A DNA stretch of 64,000 bases from an uncultured Proteiniphilum sp. (GCA_927407015.1 CAKMJT010000029.1:124001-188000), one strand, 5' to 3'. Shown: positions 1 through 9,517, counted from the stretch's first letter. The notes: generated by a model not told the origin, from the sequence alone. Numbers and translations are program-made.

Positions 1-978
1 CTTTACCAGCTCGTTTTCATCCACGAAAGAGATATCTACCGGCATATGCCGGTAAAGCAGGTTGATCTGTTCCAGCGTCAGCTTACCGTGGGCCACATCC
101 AGCACCTGATCCGGTTTGTCGCTCTTTGTCTCATGCCCGTATTTGGCAAGCAGGGCAACCAGATCCTGCATAAAGTCGCCCTGATCCGCCGGTTGATCGG
201 CCGCCTTTTCCGGTTTCTACTGCGCTGGCCTCCCGATAGCTACCTGTTCGACGCCAAAGAAACCGATTTCGCGGTCGCCCGACTTCAACTGCTCCATCTT
301 GTCGGCGGAGATCAGTTTCAGGGAGGTAGGATAGAGAATCATCTCCTCCTTCTCCATCAGGTCGCGCAAGTCGACAGCCATCTCCCGGTAGGTATCGAGG
401 AAGGTTGCCCTGTCTACCGGCTCGCTTTGCAACTGCTCCCAGGCCTTGTTCATCTCGTCGCGGATGTAATCGTCATACACTCACATGGTGGTGGTGGGAC
501 GGTCGAAACCTTCCCGCTCCAGTGCCGAGTAGAGTTGATTCTGTTTGCGACTGAAATGCACCTTATAGGGCAATATCTGCTCCATCAGCTCCAGCCATTG
601 ATTCAGTATAAAAGGCTTTTGGGCGAGGGCATCACCCTGCTGCAGCAATTCCTTCATCCGGCTATTCTCCCGCCGGTATGTGTCAATGGTATGACCCTCG
701 GGCAGTTCTACCTCATCCGTATCCATCAGCCCTTCAAAGACTTCGAGCATCCCCCTGACATCCTCGTTGCGACACTCATCCGGATCTTCATCCTTGAGCA
801 GCTGCTCCGCCGCGGCAAACTCGGCTGCCGAGATCTTGCCGACCTCCATTTTCATCCGGGTTCTTGCCTCCTCAAGCGGTAGAAGTCCGTTGTCGTACTG
901 CCGTTTGATCTCCAGCATCCGTCTCAGCTTATCCTGATCGAGGCTGGCAAATATGCGATTGGTTTACTGTTCTTCCAT
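1..978 (-). pseudogene. DUF438/hemerythrin-PAS-like protein, interrupted by three in-frame stop codons; runs off the window edge
   Basis: Reading from ATG at 978: MEEQ*TNRIFASLDQDKLRRMLEIKRQYDNG...DRPTTTM*VYDDYIRDEMNK...VAIGRPAQ*KPEKAADQPADQGDFMQDLVALLAKYG...LLYRHMPVDISFVDENELVK. All segments are in the same frame; stops are TAA at 964-966, TGA at 481-483 and TAG at 217-219. Confidence 0.75.
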
Positions 979-1380
979 ATCTGTCGGAAATTAACTTATC
1001 CGACACAAAATTAAGGAGATCACGGCAGCATTGCAATACCAACAAATAGCCATTTTTCAGGTCGCTTTATCCCTATTGATAGGCAATAGTCTACGGTTAT
1101 CGTCTACAAAGTTCAGCTATCGGGCATGAATATCGAACATGTTTTCGTAAAGGCGTTCCACATTTCTGTGGTTCGTAATGGCAGAAGACAGTGAAGTAAA
1201 GACTCCTTCCCGTGGTATACTTGGGTGAATTGTCCTGCATGTAATTTACTTTTAGTGTAAACCAGTTTCAGGAATAACAAGTGAAAGTCAACAAATATCA
1301 GTAATAAGTTATAAACCGAGTCAACTTTCTTTAGGGATAAGGGATGGAATTAGTCAACCTAAATCAGGAAAATACAGTTG

Positions 1381-1486
1381 TTACTGAAATTACTGCATCA
1401 TTGTTACCAAAAGTGCTGCATTGTTGTTACCGAAAACACTGCACTTTAATTTACCGAAATTACTGCATTCTCAGTTACCGTTAACA
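1381..1486. mobile_element. Remnant end of an IS21-like insertion sequence (multiple terminal repeats, terminal ACA)
   Basis: Four 17-bp units, TTACTGAAATTACTGCA, TTACCAAAAGTGCTGCA, TTACCGAAAACACTGCA and TTACCGAAATTACTGCA, with 23-24 bp period, followed by TTACCGTTAACA ending exactly where the neighbouring ORF is broken. No transposase ORF is present. Confidence 0.55.
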
Positions 1487-1657
1487 CCATTGCTCGTTCC
1501 GATTAAAATCGATCAGATGCACCTTCAGTTTTGGATGGTTGATCTGCGGATCTCTCCTCACGAAAATCATCACGCTCTCCACTTCGCTATCCTTCAGCAA
1601 CAGTTGCAGCAGATCGCTGCCCGTGGCACCAGTGGCGCCGATCAGTAATGCTTTCAT
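1481..1657 (-). pseudogene. N-terminal fragment of an NAD(P)H-binding (Rossmann, NmrA/oxidoreductase-like) protein, truncated by the IS end
   Basis: MKALLIGATGATGSDLLQLLLKDSEVESVMIFVRRDPQINHPKLKVHLIDFNRNEQW, then TGTTAA at the IS border. GATGATG is a Rossmann motif. Confidence 0.7.
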
Positions 1658-1664
1658 ATCCGCT

Positions 1665-2540
1665 CTATTTAAATGATGGGTACGGCACGAACTCCGTCTC
1701 TCCCGGCACCTCCGGGAAGCGGTGGTCGATCCAATCTGACTTCGTCTGTTGGAGCCGATCCCTGCGCGAAGAGACAAAGTTCCAATCGATAAATCGTTTC
1801 TCCGGAAACGGTTCGCCGCCGAAGAGGTAAACCGTTGTGTTGGCCCCCATCTCAAACGTGCAGAGGCGACTGTTCTGCGCGATCAGCAGCTTACCCGGCC
1901 CGAAGCGATAGTTCTCGCTGCGCACCTCCCCTTCCAGGATGTAGAGGCCGCTCTCACCGTAGAGCGCATCGTCCGGGTCAAATGTCTGTGGCTTGTCACT
2001 TTTAAGCTCTATCAGGTAGAGCGGACTGTGAGCAGGCACCGGCGATTTCTTCCCGAATGCCTTGCCGGCGATCAGCTTCATCTGAATCCCTTCACTCTCC
2101 CAGGCGGGAATCTCCTCCGCGGGGAAGTGGGTGAAGGAGGGCTCCGTCTCCTCCAGCTCGGTAGGCAGTGCTACCCATATCTGCAAGCCATGGAGCCGTT
2201 TGCGGGTGCCACGCATCTGATCGGGAGTCCGCTCAGAGTGTACCACCCCCTTACCGGCCGTCATCCAATTAACCGCCCCCGGCGTGATCTCCACCTCACT
2301 ACCCATGCTGTCGCGGTGTATGATGGCCCCCTCGAAGAGGTAAGTAAGCGTAGAGAGTCCGATGTGAGGATGGGGCGGCACATCCAGGTTCTCCTCCGCT
2401 CCCATCTCCGCGGGCCCCATATGGTCGATAAAAGCGAAAGGTCCCACCATCCGTTTCTGCCGGAAGGGCAGCAAGCGTCCCACCATGAAATTGCCGATAT
2501 TAGCCGCCCGCTCTTCAATGATCAATCCGATGTTTGACAT
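1665..2540 (-). CDS. Pirin family protein
   Basis: Full-length 291-aa ORF with typical pirin N-terminus (FMVGRLLPFRQKRMVGPFAFIDHMGP...PPHPHIGLSTLTYLFEGAIIHRDSMG). Confidence 0.9.
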   Translation of the reverse strand: MSNIGLIIEERAANIGNFMVGRLLPFRQKRMVGPFAFIDHMGPAEMGAEENLDVPPHPHIGLSTLTYLFEGAIIHRDSMGSEVEITPGAVNWMTAGKGVVHSERTPDQMRGTRKRLHGLQIWVALPTELEETEPSFTHFPAEEIPAWESEGIQMKLIAGKAFGKKSPVPAHSPLYLIELKSDKPQTFDPDDALYGESGLYILEGEVRSENYRFGPGKLLIAQNSRLCTFEMGANTTVYLFGGEPFPEKRFIDWNFVSSRRDRLQQTKSDWIDHRFPEVPGETEFVPYPSFK

Positions 2541-2777
2541 GCTCTGTTCTATTTGAATTTAAATCGATACAATCTGTCTGCATAGATGGTGCAGGTAGCA
2601 AGCGAAGATAAGTAAAAAATCGATCGATTATTCATGCGTTTGCTCTTTGTGAGCGAAGAAACTTGTAGCGACAATAAACCGGCAGGCAATCAGAAAAATT
2701 AGCCGGCATACAACACCTCTCCGGTAGGTTTTTCGCGGATTATTTGAGGGTACTTCACCGGTCCTTTGCTGTACCTT

Positions 2778-2918
2778 CGCTGGTCCTCGGTGTTTCTACT
2801 CTTATAGCAACCTTATTGTTGCCTTATATCCACTCCCTATATACACGGAGAGGATATAATGATACAATAAAGTAAGGATATAAAAACAGCATCCGAATAT
2901 AGGCTAATAACCAGCGAA
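2778..2918. repeat. Imperfect long inverted repeat (hairpin-forming, MITE-like) downstream of the PIN gene
   Basis: Outer arms CTTCGCTGGT / ACCAGCGAAG (10-bp perfect) and inner arms containing CCTTATTGTTGCCTTATATCC / GGATATAATGATACAATAAAG around a ~20-nt loop. Confidence 0.4.
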
Positions 2919-2986
2919 GACCTTGAGAAGAGTCTACAAATCTCAGGTGAAACTCAGTTGACGGCACAGGCTACATCACAATTCAT

Positions 2987-4024
2987 TCAGCTTGATAAAT
3001 TAAGTCTCAAATTTATTGGCTCATTAGAGTTAATCCATTTTAACTTGATGTTATTTTTGCGATTAAAACTAAATTCAAATTCGCATGGCAGGACAACTTC
3101 ACTTGTAATGCGTTCCGGTTTTATGTTATCAGGAAAAACAGTTTGATGGACGTCTTTTTCAGTAGGAAAAACATCTACAGAAAAAGAGACCTTGACATAG
3201 TAAGAGACGTCAGCATATTCTGGCATTATAGAAGTGACCTTATAATCCATGAAAATTGGTTTTGAGAATTTCAGATTAAAAAAATCACAAGAAACCAAAT
3301 CTACACTTACTCTTTCTTCAAGTTCTTCTTCTATTCTAAATAAAAGCTCATCCTCAAAATGCTTGACTCTTCTATTAATTTCGGGGAGAATCTGATCAGA
3401 ACAGATCGAATCATAGTATATTGAGATATCATCAAGTAGTTCGATTAAATCATGTTTGAAAATTATCCTGCTGCTTCTATAATTATTAAAATCATTATCC
3501 TTAGTAACAAAAATCATTTTTGTTGAATTCATTTCACACCATTTGTCGACTGTCTTTATAATGAATGCATCAGGGAATTCGTGTTTTTTACTTGCTTGTA
3601 TACTAAATGGGGAAAGACTTCTGTAGTATAATTCAAATACACTTTCAGTATCAACAATATTGGAATCTATTAATTCGACATTGCAATACTCTATTAAGTT
3701 GTCAAGTTTTTTAAATATTTCATTTAAAGCATCTGGAATATTTAAAGTTGGTTTAGCAATATTGTCATATCTATTTAGATTTCTCAGAATTCTAGTTTTG
3801 TTTATTGAGTCGACAAATCCCTTTTGTTCCTTTACTGCCTTTTCCAGATTTACCTGTATTCTTTCCTTGAGTTCCAGATAGGAAATTTTAGTCAAATATA
3901 ATTTAACAATTCCTTTTTTGGAATACTCAAACATATTGTGAATTTTCGTTCCGTGTAAGAAATTATATTCTTCGTAGATATTTGTATCAAGAAAAACATT
4001 TTTAGGTAAATACTTAATTTTCAT
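2987..4024 (-). CDS. PIN-domain protein (DUF4935-like), putative RNase
   Basis: N-terminus NVFLDTNIYEEYNFL..., internal acidic positions (FPDAFIIKTVDKW, MIFVTKDNDF) consistent with a PIN fold; AT-rich, same strand as and 22 bp after the zinc-ribbon gene. Confidence 0.65.
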   Translation of the reverse strand: MKIKYLPKNVFLDTNIYEEYNFLHGTKIHNMFEYSKKGIVKLYLTKISYLELKERIQVNLEKAVKEQKGFVDSINKTRILRNLNRYDNIAKPTLNIPDALNEIFKKLDNLIEYCNVELIDSNIVDTESVFELYYRSLSPFSIQASKKHEFPDAFIIKTVDKWCEMNSTKMIFVTKDNDFNNYRSSRIIFKHDLIELLDDISIYYDSICSDQILPEINRRVKHFEDELLFRIEEELEERVSVDLVSCDFFNLKFSKPIFMDYKVTSIMPEYADVSYYVKVSFSVDVFPTEKDVHQTVFPDNIKPERITSEVVLPCEFEFSFNRKNNIKLKWINSNEPINLRLNLSS

Positions 4025-4045
4025 ATCTTAAACACTTATATTAAT

Positions 4046-6142
4046 CTATTTATTCTTCTTATCTAAATAACATTTCTTACAACCTACTCCTTTGGTGCGA
4101 TTATAAACTTGAGTTTGCCATTCATGACCATTTCCACATCTCCACCAGACTTTCTTATCAGATCCGGGCGATATTTTTTCAGGAGATAAACCATAGTTCT
4201 TCTCATGTATCCACTGCTTTGTTATTTGAGGATACAAATAGGCTAAACTGGTTTCATACAAGACTTGTTTACCATGACAAACGGCACACCCACTCCCTTT
4301 TATTCGTTGTTGAATTAAAGCCAAATAACTATGATTTTCTCCTTTATTACACCTCCACCAAAATTTCAGTTTATGGTATGTGCCTACCTCAGATGGCTTT
4401 AACTCATTTCTGTCATAATCCCATTGTTCTGCAAGATCCGGATGCATTGCAGATAATCTATTTAAAAGGTGAGATTTCTTGTTGGAACAAAATGGGCAAC
4501 CTTTACCTTTTAAATGATCTGAGGGTTTTTGAGTAAAAACACCATGTTTAGAACAGATTATTCTCACTTTTGTCTTTGAACTAATATATTCTACATCTGA
4601 ATAGTTATATTTGTGCTTGTGAATTTCTGAAGCTTTTAAAACCCATTCATCAGTAGAATATTGATGTCGTCTAGCACATCTTGCACAACCATAACCTCTG
4701 CTTCTGCTTTTTATCGGTGCGTCCCATTTGTATCCACATTTACTACATATCCACGAAACATATTTATCAGACATTGGTAAAAACATCTCAGGTGTAAGAG
4801 GAGCATTTTTTGTGTAATCCCACTCTGAAACTAATTCAATATGTTTAAATGCAAAGCTTTTTTCGAAGTCAACAACATTTAATTCAGATGATATCTTATC
4901 TTTAACCTCATCTACATCAACTACATAATCAGATTTTATTCCGCTTATTACACTTAGTTTGTTTAAAAGGATATGGATTACATCGTTTAAGTAAACATAA
5001 TCACTTGTATAATTACATTTTATTATCACACAATCTGTATCATCCATTTCATGACAATTCTGCTCCCTTATTCGAATAAGTTTAATCCCATTATCATCCA
5101 ATATTTTATTTTTCTTTAAATCCTTTTTATATCTAAATTCGGATTTATGAAAATTCTCACCATCATACTCAATTCCTGTTCTAAATGAAGGAATATAAAT
5201 ATCAATTTCCATATTATCTATTTTGAATGCATTAATAGCATCTGGGTAGATTTCGGATACAAAATAATATATTATTTGTTCGGGTACAGAGGTATGGAAT
5301 CCTTTTGAACAATGTGGACATCCACGTTTTAAATAACTTCTGTTATTGATTTTTGCCTTCCATTCATGTCCTTTTTCACAAATCCACCATGCAAATGAGT
5401 TAGATCCAGGTGATACTTGTTCAGGGGTAAATTCATTTTTTAACGGATGCCATTCTTTTGCCAGTACCGGATTTAAAACAGACAAAGAATTATCGCTACA
5501 AACTTTATGTCCAGAACAATAGGGACAACCTGTACCAGATTTTCGGTTATTTACTGTAGAAATAAAAGAGTGATTGCTTTCACATATCCAATAGTATTTC
5601 TTGTTTGAGTTAGGTGTTACTTGATCCGGGCTTGTTTTATTCTTTTCATAATCCCATTCTTTAACTAATTCAGGATGAAGTAAGAGTAAATTATTTTTGG
5701 GATTCGCTTTGGGATTGTGACAACAATATGGACAACCTCTTTTATTCTTACCTGTCCTGTTTGTTACGGTTGATTCATAAGATTCATTACATTTGGGACA
5801 AATCCAAAAAACCTTCTTTTTACATCCATATGTAATGGTATCAGGGGTTATTATTCCATTTCTTGAATAATCCCATTCTTTTGCAATTTCAGGAAATCGG
5901 TTTGATAAAGATCGTTCTTCTCTAAAGGCTTGTCCCGAACAAAACCTACATCTACTTCCTTTACTTCTTCTGTATGGTTCTGCATCCCAACTATGCCCAT
6001 AAGTACACTTCCAAAAAACTTTTTTCTTGGATTTTATTGAGATTTGTGAAGGATCAATACCTAAGGCAGAATTCTTATCATAATCCCATTCAGACAATAA
6101 TATTTCATCATCAGAAATATATTTCATTGATCTATTAATCAT
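4046..6142 (-). CDS. Multi-zinc-ribbon (DUF4379-like repeats) protein with central Vsr/DUF559-like PD-(D/E)XK nuclease domain
   Basis: Seven repeats of the form (L/I)xxEWDYxKN...P..(V/I)xPxSxKKxxWxCxxxHxWxxxxxNRxxxxGCPxC, one DUF723-like unit (HKHKYNYSDVEYISSKTKVRIICSKHGVFTQKPSDHLKGKGCPFCSNK), and a central NMEIDIYIPSFRTGIEYDGENFHKSEFRYKKDLKKNKILDDNGIKLIRIRE. Start taken at MINRSMKYISDDE rather than the ORF-track extension that overlaps hsdR. Confidence 0.75.
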   Translation of the reverse strand: MINRSMKYISDDEILLSEWDYDKNSALGIDPSQISIKSKKKVFWKCTYGHSWDAEPYRRSKGSRCRFCSGQAFREERSLSNRFPEIAKEWDYSRNGIITPDTITYGCKKKVFWICPKCNESYESTVTNRTGKNKRGCPYCCHNPKANPKNNLLLLHPELVKEWDYEKNKTSPDQVTPNSNKKYYWICESNHSFISTVNNRKSGTGCPYCSGHKVCSDNSLSVLNPVLAKEWHPLKNEFTPEQVSPGSNSFAWWICEKGHEWKAKINNRSYLKRGCPHCSKGFHTSVPEQIIYYFVSEIYPDAINAFKIDNMEIDIYIPSFRTGIEYDGENFHKSEFRYKKDLKKNKILDDNGIKLIRIREQNCHEMDDTDCVIIKCNYTSDYVYLNDVIHILLNKLSVISGIKSDYVVDVDEVKDKISSELNVVDFEKSFAFKHIELVSEWDYTKNAPLTPEMFLPMSDKYVSWICSKCGYKWDAPIKSRSRGYGCARCARRHQYSTDEWVLKASEIHKHKYNYSDVEYISSKTKVRIICSKHGVFTQKPSDHLKGKGCPFCSNKKSHLLNRLSAMHPDLAEQWDYDRNELKPSEVGTYHKLKFWWRCNKGENHSYLALIQQRIKGSGCAVCHGKQVLYETSLAYLYPQITKQWIHEKNYGLSPEKISPGSDKKVWWRCGNGHEWQTQVYNRTKGVGCKKCYLDKKNK

Positions 6143-6212
6143 TAAGACAACAAAAAAAAATACTCGCCCTTGATTTAAGGAAAACAATAGCTTGAAGTAG
6201 CATCCTTCAGCA

Positions 6213-8603
6213 TCAAGCCGTTCTTTGCTGATAAAGGTATTCCTGGAACTCGATGAAGAGGCGGCTAATGTCGGCGGTGTCACCGAGGAAGTGTTTTGCA
6301 TCTTCGAGTGAGTGGTACTTGTTGGTGAGCAAGACGGGTAGCTTGTCCTGATCGAGTTCATCGACACCTGATTCGATATACTTGCTCAATACAAAGGAAA
6401 TGAATTCCTTCTGCTTCTCATTCAAGAGTGCAAAAATGGTGGCTTCGGCAGCCCTGGCTCTAGCCTCACGGGTCATCGCGACATAATCACCGTTGAACAC
6501 ATACTCGAGAACATCATAGAGGTCGCTGTTCTCCATGTCGACCAACTTTTGCAGGATGCGCAGCTCGGTTCGCGGGAATCCGGCCTCGTCCAACTTGTTG
6601 AGCAGTATTTTCCTGGTGAGGGGGTTGCTCCAAATTGTACGCAGTTCTTCCTCGTCCTTGAAGAGCTTGGGCAGTTCACCGAAGAGACTACTCAGAAATT
6701 CCTCCGCGGAGATGGGTCGTCCATCCGCACTCCAGAAAGATGTGGAAACCATGTGCTTAATCTCTCTCTCCTTGCCCCTGGCAAGTTTCACTCTAGCCTT
6801 CCTGCTACACACACAAGGATACTGGCCGCACTTGTAACAAGGTGGTGGTGGCTCGACTACACATATACAGGGTCTCTGACCGCACTTAGGACAGGGGGCT
6901 GGTGGCACATATTCACATTCACAAGGATTCTTTCCGCACTTGATGCAAGGCTCTTCTTCCAACGGTTCGCCGTCCCATTCAGGATCAAGAAAATGATGAT
7001 ATGCATCCACGTAATCGTATATGGTGAAGAACTCCTTCCCGTCGAAAAGTCGCGTTCCACGACCGACGATCTGCTTGAACTCCACGATCGAGTTCACCGG
7101 CCGCAAGAGAACGATGTTGCGGATGTTCCTTGCATCGACACCGGTAGATAGCTTCTGTGATGTGGTTAAGATGGTAGGGATCGTTTTCTCGTTGTCCTGG
7201 AACTCGCGCAGTAACCGCTCCCCTTCTTCCCCATCGTTGGCCGTTACCCGCACGCAGTAAAAGGCATCTTTGCTCCTGGCTAACTGGTTCACCAGATCCC
7301 TGATCAAAGCAGCATGTCCCTGGTTGGCACAAAAGATGAGGGCTTTCTCGTTCTGATTACACTCATCAAGATAGATTGCCACCCTCTTCGATTCCCTTTC
7401 GACGATTTCGATAGTTCGGTTGAAGTCTTTCTCCTCGTAGAGTCTTCCCTCCTCGACCTCACCTTCTACTACGGTATCATCGGAAGTGTACATGTAATCG
7501 TCGAGGGTTGTCTTGATGCGTTTCACCTTGAATGGCGTGAGGAAACCATCGTTGACACCTTCCTTCAGGGAGTAGATGTAAACCGGTTCCCCGAAGTAGC
7601 AGTAGGTGTTCACATTGTCATCTCTTTTGGGAGTTGCTGTCAGTCCCAGCTGCACAGCCGGGCTGAAATATTCCATGATACCCCGCCAGTTGCTTTCATC
7701 GTTGGCCCCACCACGATGGCACTCATCGATAATGATAAAATCGAAATAATCACTTGGGTATTCACCAAAATATGGAGCAGGATTCCCATCCTCATCGGTA
7801 CCGCTCATAAAGGTCTGAAAGATGGTGAAGAAGATACTGCCGTTAGTGGGGACACGCCCCTTCTTACGGATCTCATCCGGCTTGATACGAACCAAAGCAT
7901 CTTCAGGAAAAGATGAAAATGAGTTGAAAGCCTGATCGGCCAGAATATTGCGATCAGCCAGAAAAAGGATCCTCGGGCGGCGGACACCGTCGCGTTGCAA
8001 AGTCCATCGTGTTTGGAAGAGCTTCCAGGCAATCTGGAAGGCGATTGCCGTTTTCCCGGTTCCGGTAGCCAGGGTAAGCAAGATGCGTTGCTGTCCGTTC
8101 GCCAGGGCCTCCATGGCATTCTTCACAGCAATCTCCTGGTAGTAACGGAGCTGCCATGAACCACTTTTATCTTCAAATGGAACGAGAGCAAACTTCTCTC
8201 TCCACTCGTTTTGTTGTGCAAATGTTTTATTCCAAAGCTCCTCTGGGCTCAAGAAGGCTGTCACCAAATCCTCATTGCCACTTTTCATGCAGATCTGGTA
8301 GATCTCTTTGCCGTTGGTGCTGTAAGTAGTCTCCAGTTGCATCTTCTGGGCATATTTCTTAGCCTGCATCACCCCTTCACCCACAGGCAAGAGTGCACTC
8401 TTTGCCTCGATGACAGCCAACTTGATGCCTTTGTGCACCAGAATATAGTCGGCAATCTCCTTTTTACCACGTCCACCTCCGGTTTGTATCTTACCCTCGG
8501 TGATATGATACTCGCGAAGGACTTTAGAGCCTTCCACCACACCCCATCCGCAAGCTTTGAGCATGGGATCAATCAATTCCGCCCTGGTTTCCGCTTCGTT
8601 CAT
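6213..8603 (-). CDS. hsdR: Type I restriction enzyme R subunit (EcoEI-like HsdR, DEAD/DEAH helicase)
   Basis: LTLATGTGKTAIAFQIAWKL (Walker A), IIIDECHRGG (DECH), LGLTATPKRDDN, QIVGRGTRLFDGKEFFTIYDYV; N-terminal HSDR_N-like IADYILVHKGIKLAVIEAKS. Confidence 0.95.
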   Translation of the reverse strand: MNEAETRAELIDPMLKACGWGVVEGSKVLREYHITEGKIQTGGGRGKKEIADYILVHKGIKLAVIEAKSALLPVGEGVMQAKKYAQKMQLETTYSTNGKEIYQICMKSGNEDLVTAFLSPEELWNKTFAQQNEWREKFALVPFEDKSGSWQLRYYQEIAVKNAMEALANGQQRILLTLATGTGKTAIAFQIAWKLFQTRWTLQRDGVRRPRILFLADRNILADQAFNSFSSFPEDALVRIKPDEIRKKGRVPTNGSIFFTIFQTFMSGTDEDGNPAPYFGEYPSDYFDFIIIDECHRGGANDESNWRGIMEYFSPAVQLGLTATPKRDDNVNTYCYFGEPVYIYSLKEGVNDGFLTPFKVKRIKTTLDDYMYTSDDTVVEGEVEEGRLYEEKDFNRTIEIVERESKRVAIYLDECNQNEKALIFCANQGHAALIRDLVNQLARSKDAFYCVRVTANDGEEGERLLREFQDNEKTIPTILTTSQKLSTGVDARNIRNIVLLRPVNSIVEFKQIVGRGTRLFDGKEFFTIYDYVDAYHHFLDPEWDGEPLEEEPCIKCGKNPCECEYVPPAPCPKCGQRPCICVVEPPPPCYKCGQYPCVCSRKARVKLARGKEREIKHMVSTSFWSADGRPISAEEFLSSLFGELPKLFKDEEELRTIWSNPLTRKILLNKLDEAGFPRTELRILQKLVDMENSDLYDVLEYVFNGDYVAMTREARARAAEATIFALLNEKQKEFISFVLSKYIESGVDELDQDKLPVLLTNKYHSLEDAKHFLGDTADISRLFIEFQEYLYQQRTA

Positions 8604-8620
8604 TTATTACCAAGTTTTAA

Positions 8621-9517
8621 TTATACCCAAATGGGTTCATTTCTCCAATCGGTGGGAAATCCCATCTCTTTACAATCAACCAGAGTGCATGTTCCCAGCA
8701 ATTTCTTTAAGTTGGCAACAAAACTACTTTTGGGACTAATAATCTGAATTAGATAATTTATGCAACAAAGTTGAGCGTATAGTTTATTTTCATTGATGTT
8801 CCTATTTCTGATAAATGGATTTATCGTGTTATAGGGTATTTTGGGGACAATGGTAAACCTTCGGTTCCAAAGTCGGCTATGATGGGCACAAATATTCCTC
8901 AACCCGGCAAATGCATGCATCCAGCTTTCAAGAATCATGGGATGCGACAATCCAAATGCTTTTGCAACTTCTTTCTTTTCATCACATTTAATGAGATTAC
9001 TGAACAGTTTACTGAGCAATCCCATAGAAATCACTTCAAGGCTCATCCATGCGGGAGGATAATATGGAGTAGAGTAGGCATTTTTATAATGTTCGATAAA
9101 AGTTTCTGTTGAACGGTCGACCTCTTTATACAGGTCATCTATGTTTGATTTGAAATAGTTGAGATTACGGTACATGTTGGCATTCTCGTGCCAATGGCTG
9201 CCCTGTTTTAATGAGAATTGATAAATAATTTTGGTACGAAGCGCTATTTCAATTTTTTCAATGGCATTGAAAACCAAAAGGCGTAAGCGGCGATCAAAAA
9301 CATACAATTCAATAATATCTTCGAAACTAATATCCGTGATGAAAGGATGGGTCGGGTCGGTATTATCCTGAAAGGGATAGGTATAAGCCCTTAATCTATA
9401 ATAACTGATATTAGAAAGATAATGAGCTGCTCTTTGCTCATCGTGAAACTTCAAACCTCGTTGTTTAAGTTTTGAGATTTGATCAGTTATGGAAAGTGGA
9501 GGTTTCGAATATATCAT
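8621..9517 (-). CDS. Abi family (Abi_2 / AbiD-AbiF-like) abortive infection protein
   Basis: KPPLSITDQISKLKQRGLKFHDEQRAAHYLSNISYYRLRAYTYPFQ... and MHAFAGLRNICAHHSRLWNR motif typical of Abi_2 (HEPN-like RxxxxH). Confidence 0.88.
   Translation of the reverse strand: MIYSKPPLSITDQISKLKQRGLKFHDEQRAAHYLSNISYYRLRAYTYPFQDNTDPTHPFITDISFEDIIELYVFDRRLRLLVFNAIEKIEIALRTKIIYQFSLKQGSHWHENANMYRNLNYFKSNIDDLYKEVDRSTETFIEHYKNAYSTPYYPPAWMSLEVISMGLLSKLFSNLIKCDEKKEVAKAFGLSHPMILESWMHAFAGLRNICAHHSRLWNRRFTIVPKIPYNTINPFIRNRNINENKLYAQLCCINYLIQIISPKSSFVANLKKLLGTCTLVDCKEMGFPTDWRNEPIWV

Noticed and set aside
46-882. 278-aa plus-strand ORF opposite the DUF438-like gene
   Set aside because: The minus strand encodes recognisable DUF438/hemerythrin/PAS segments despite stops; the plus-strand ORF has no domain and is probably a shadow ORF.
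1381-1486. CRISPR-like short repeat array
   Set aside because: Units are 17 bp with only 6-7 bp spacing, divergent, and end at a gene-disruption border; this fits IS21-type ends rather than CRISPR.
1749-2537. 262-aa plus-strand ORF opposite pirin
   Set aside because: Antisense shadow of a well-supported pirin gene.
6143-6367. N-terminal extension of the zinc-ribbon ORF overlapping hsdR
   Set aside because: The extension is a low-complexity Ser/Thr-rich out-of-frame reading of the hsdR 3' end; ATG at 6142 or 6127 precedes the first zinc-ribbon repeat.
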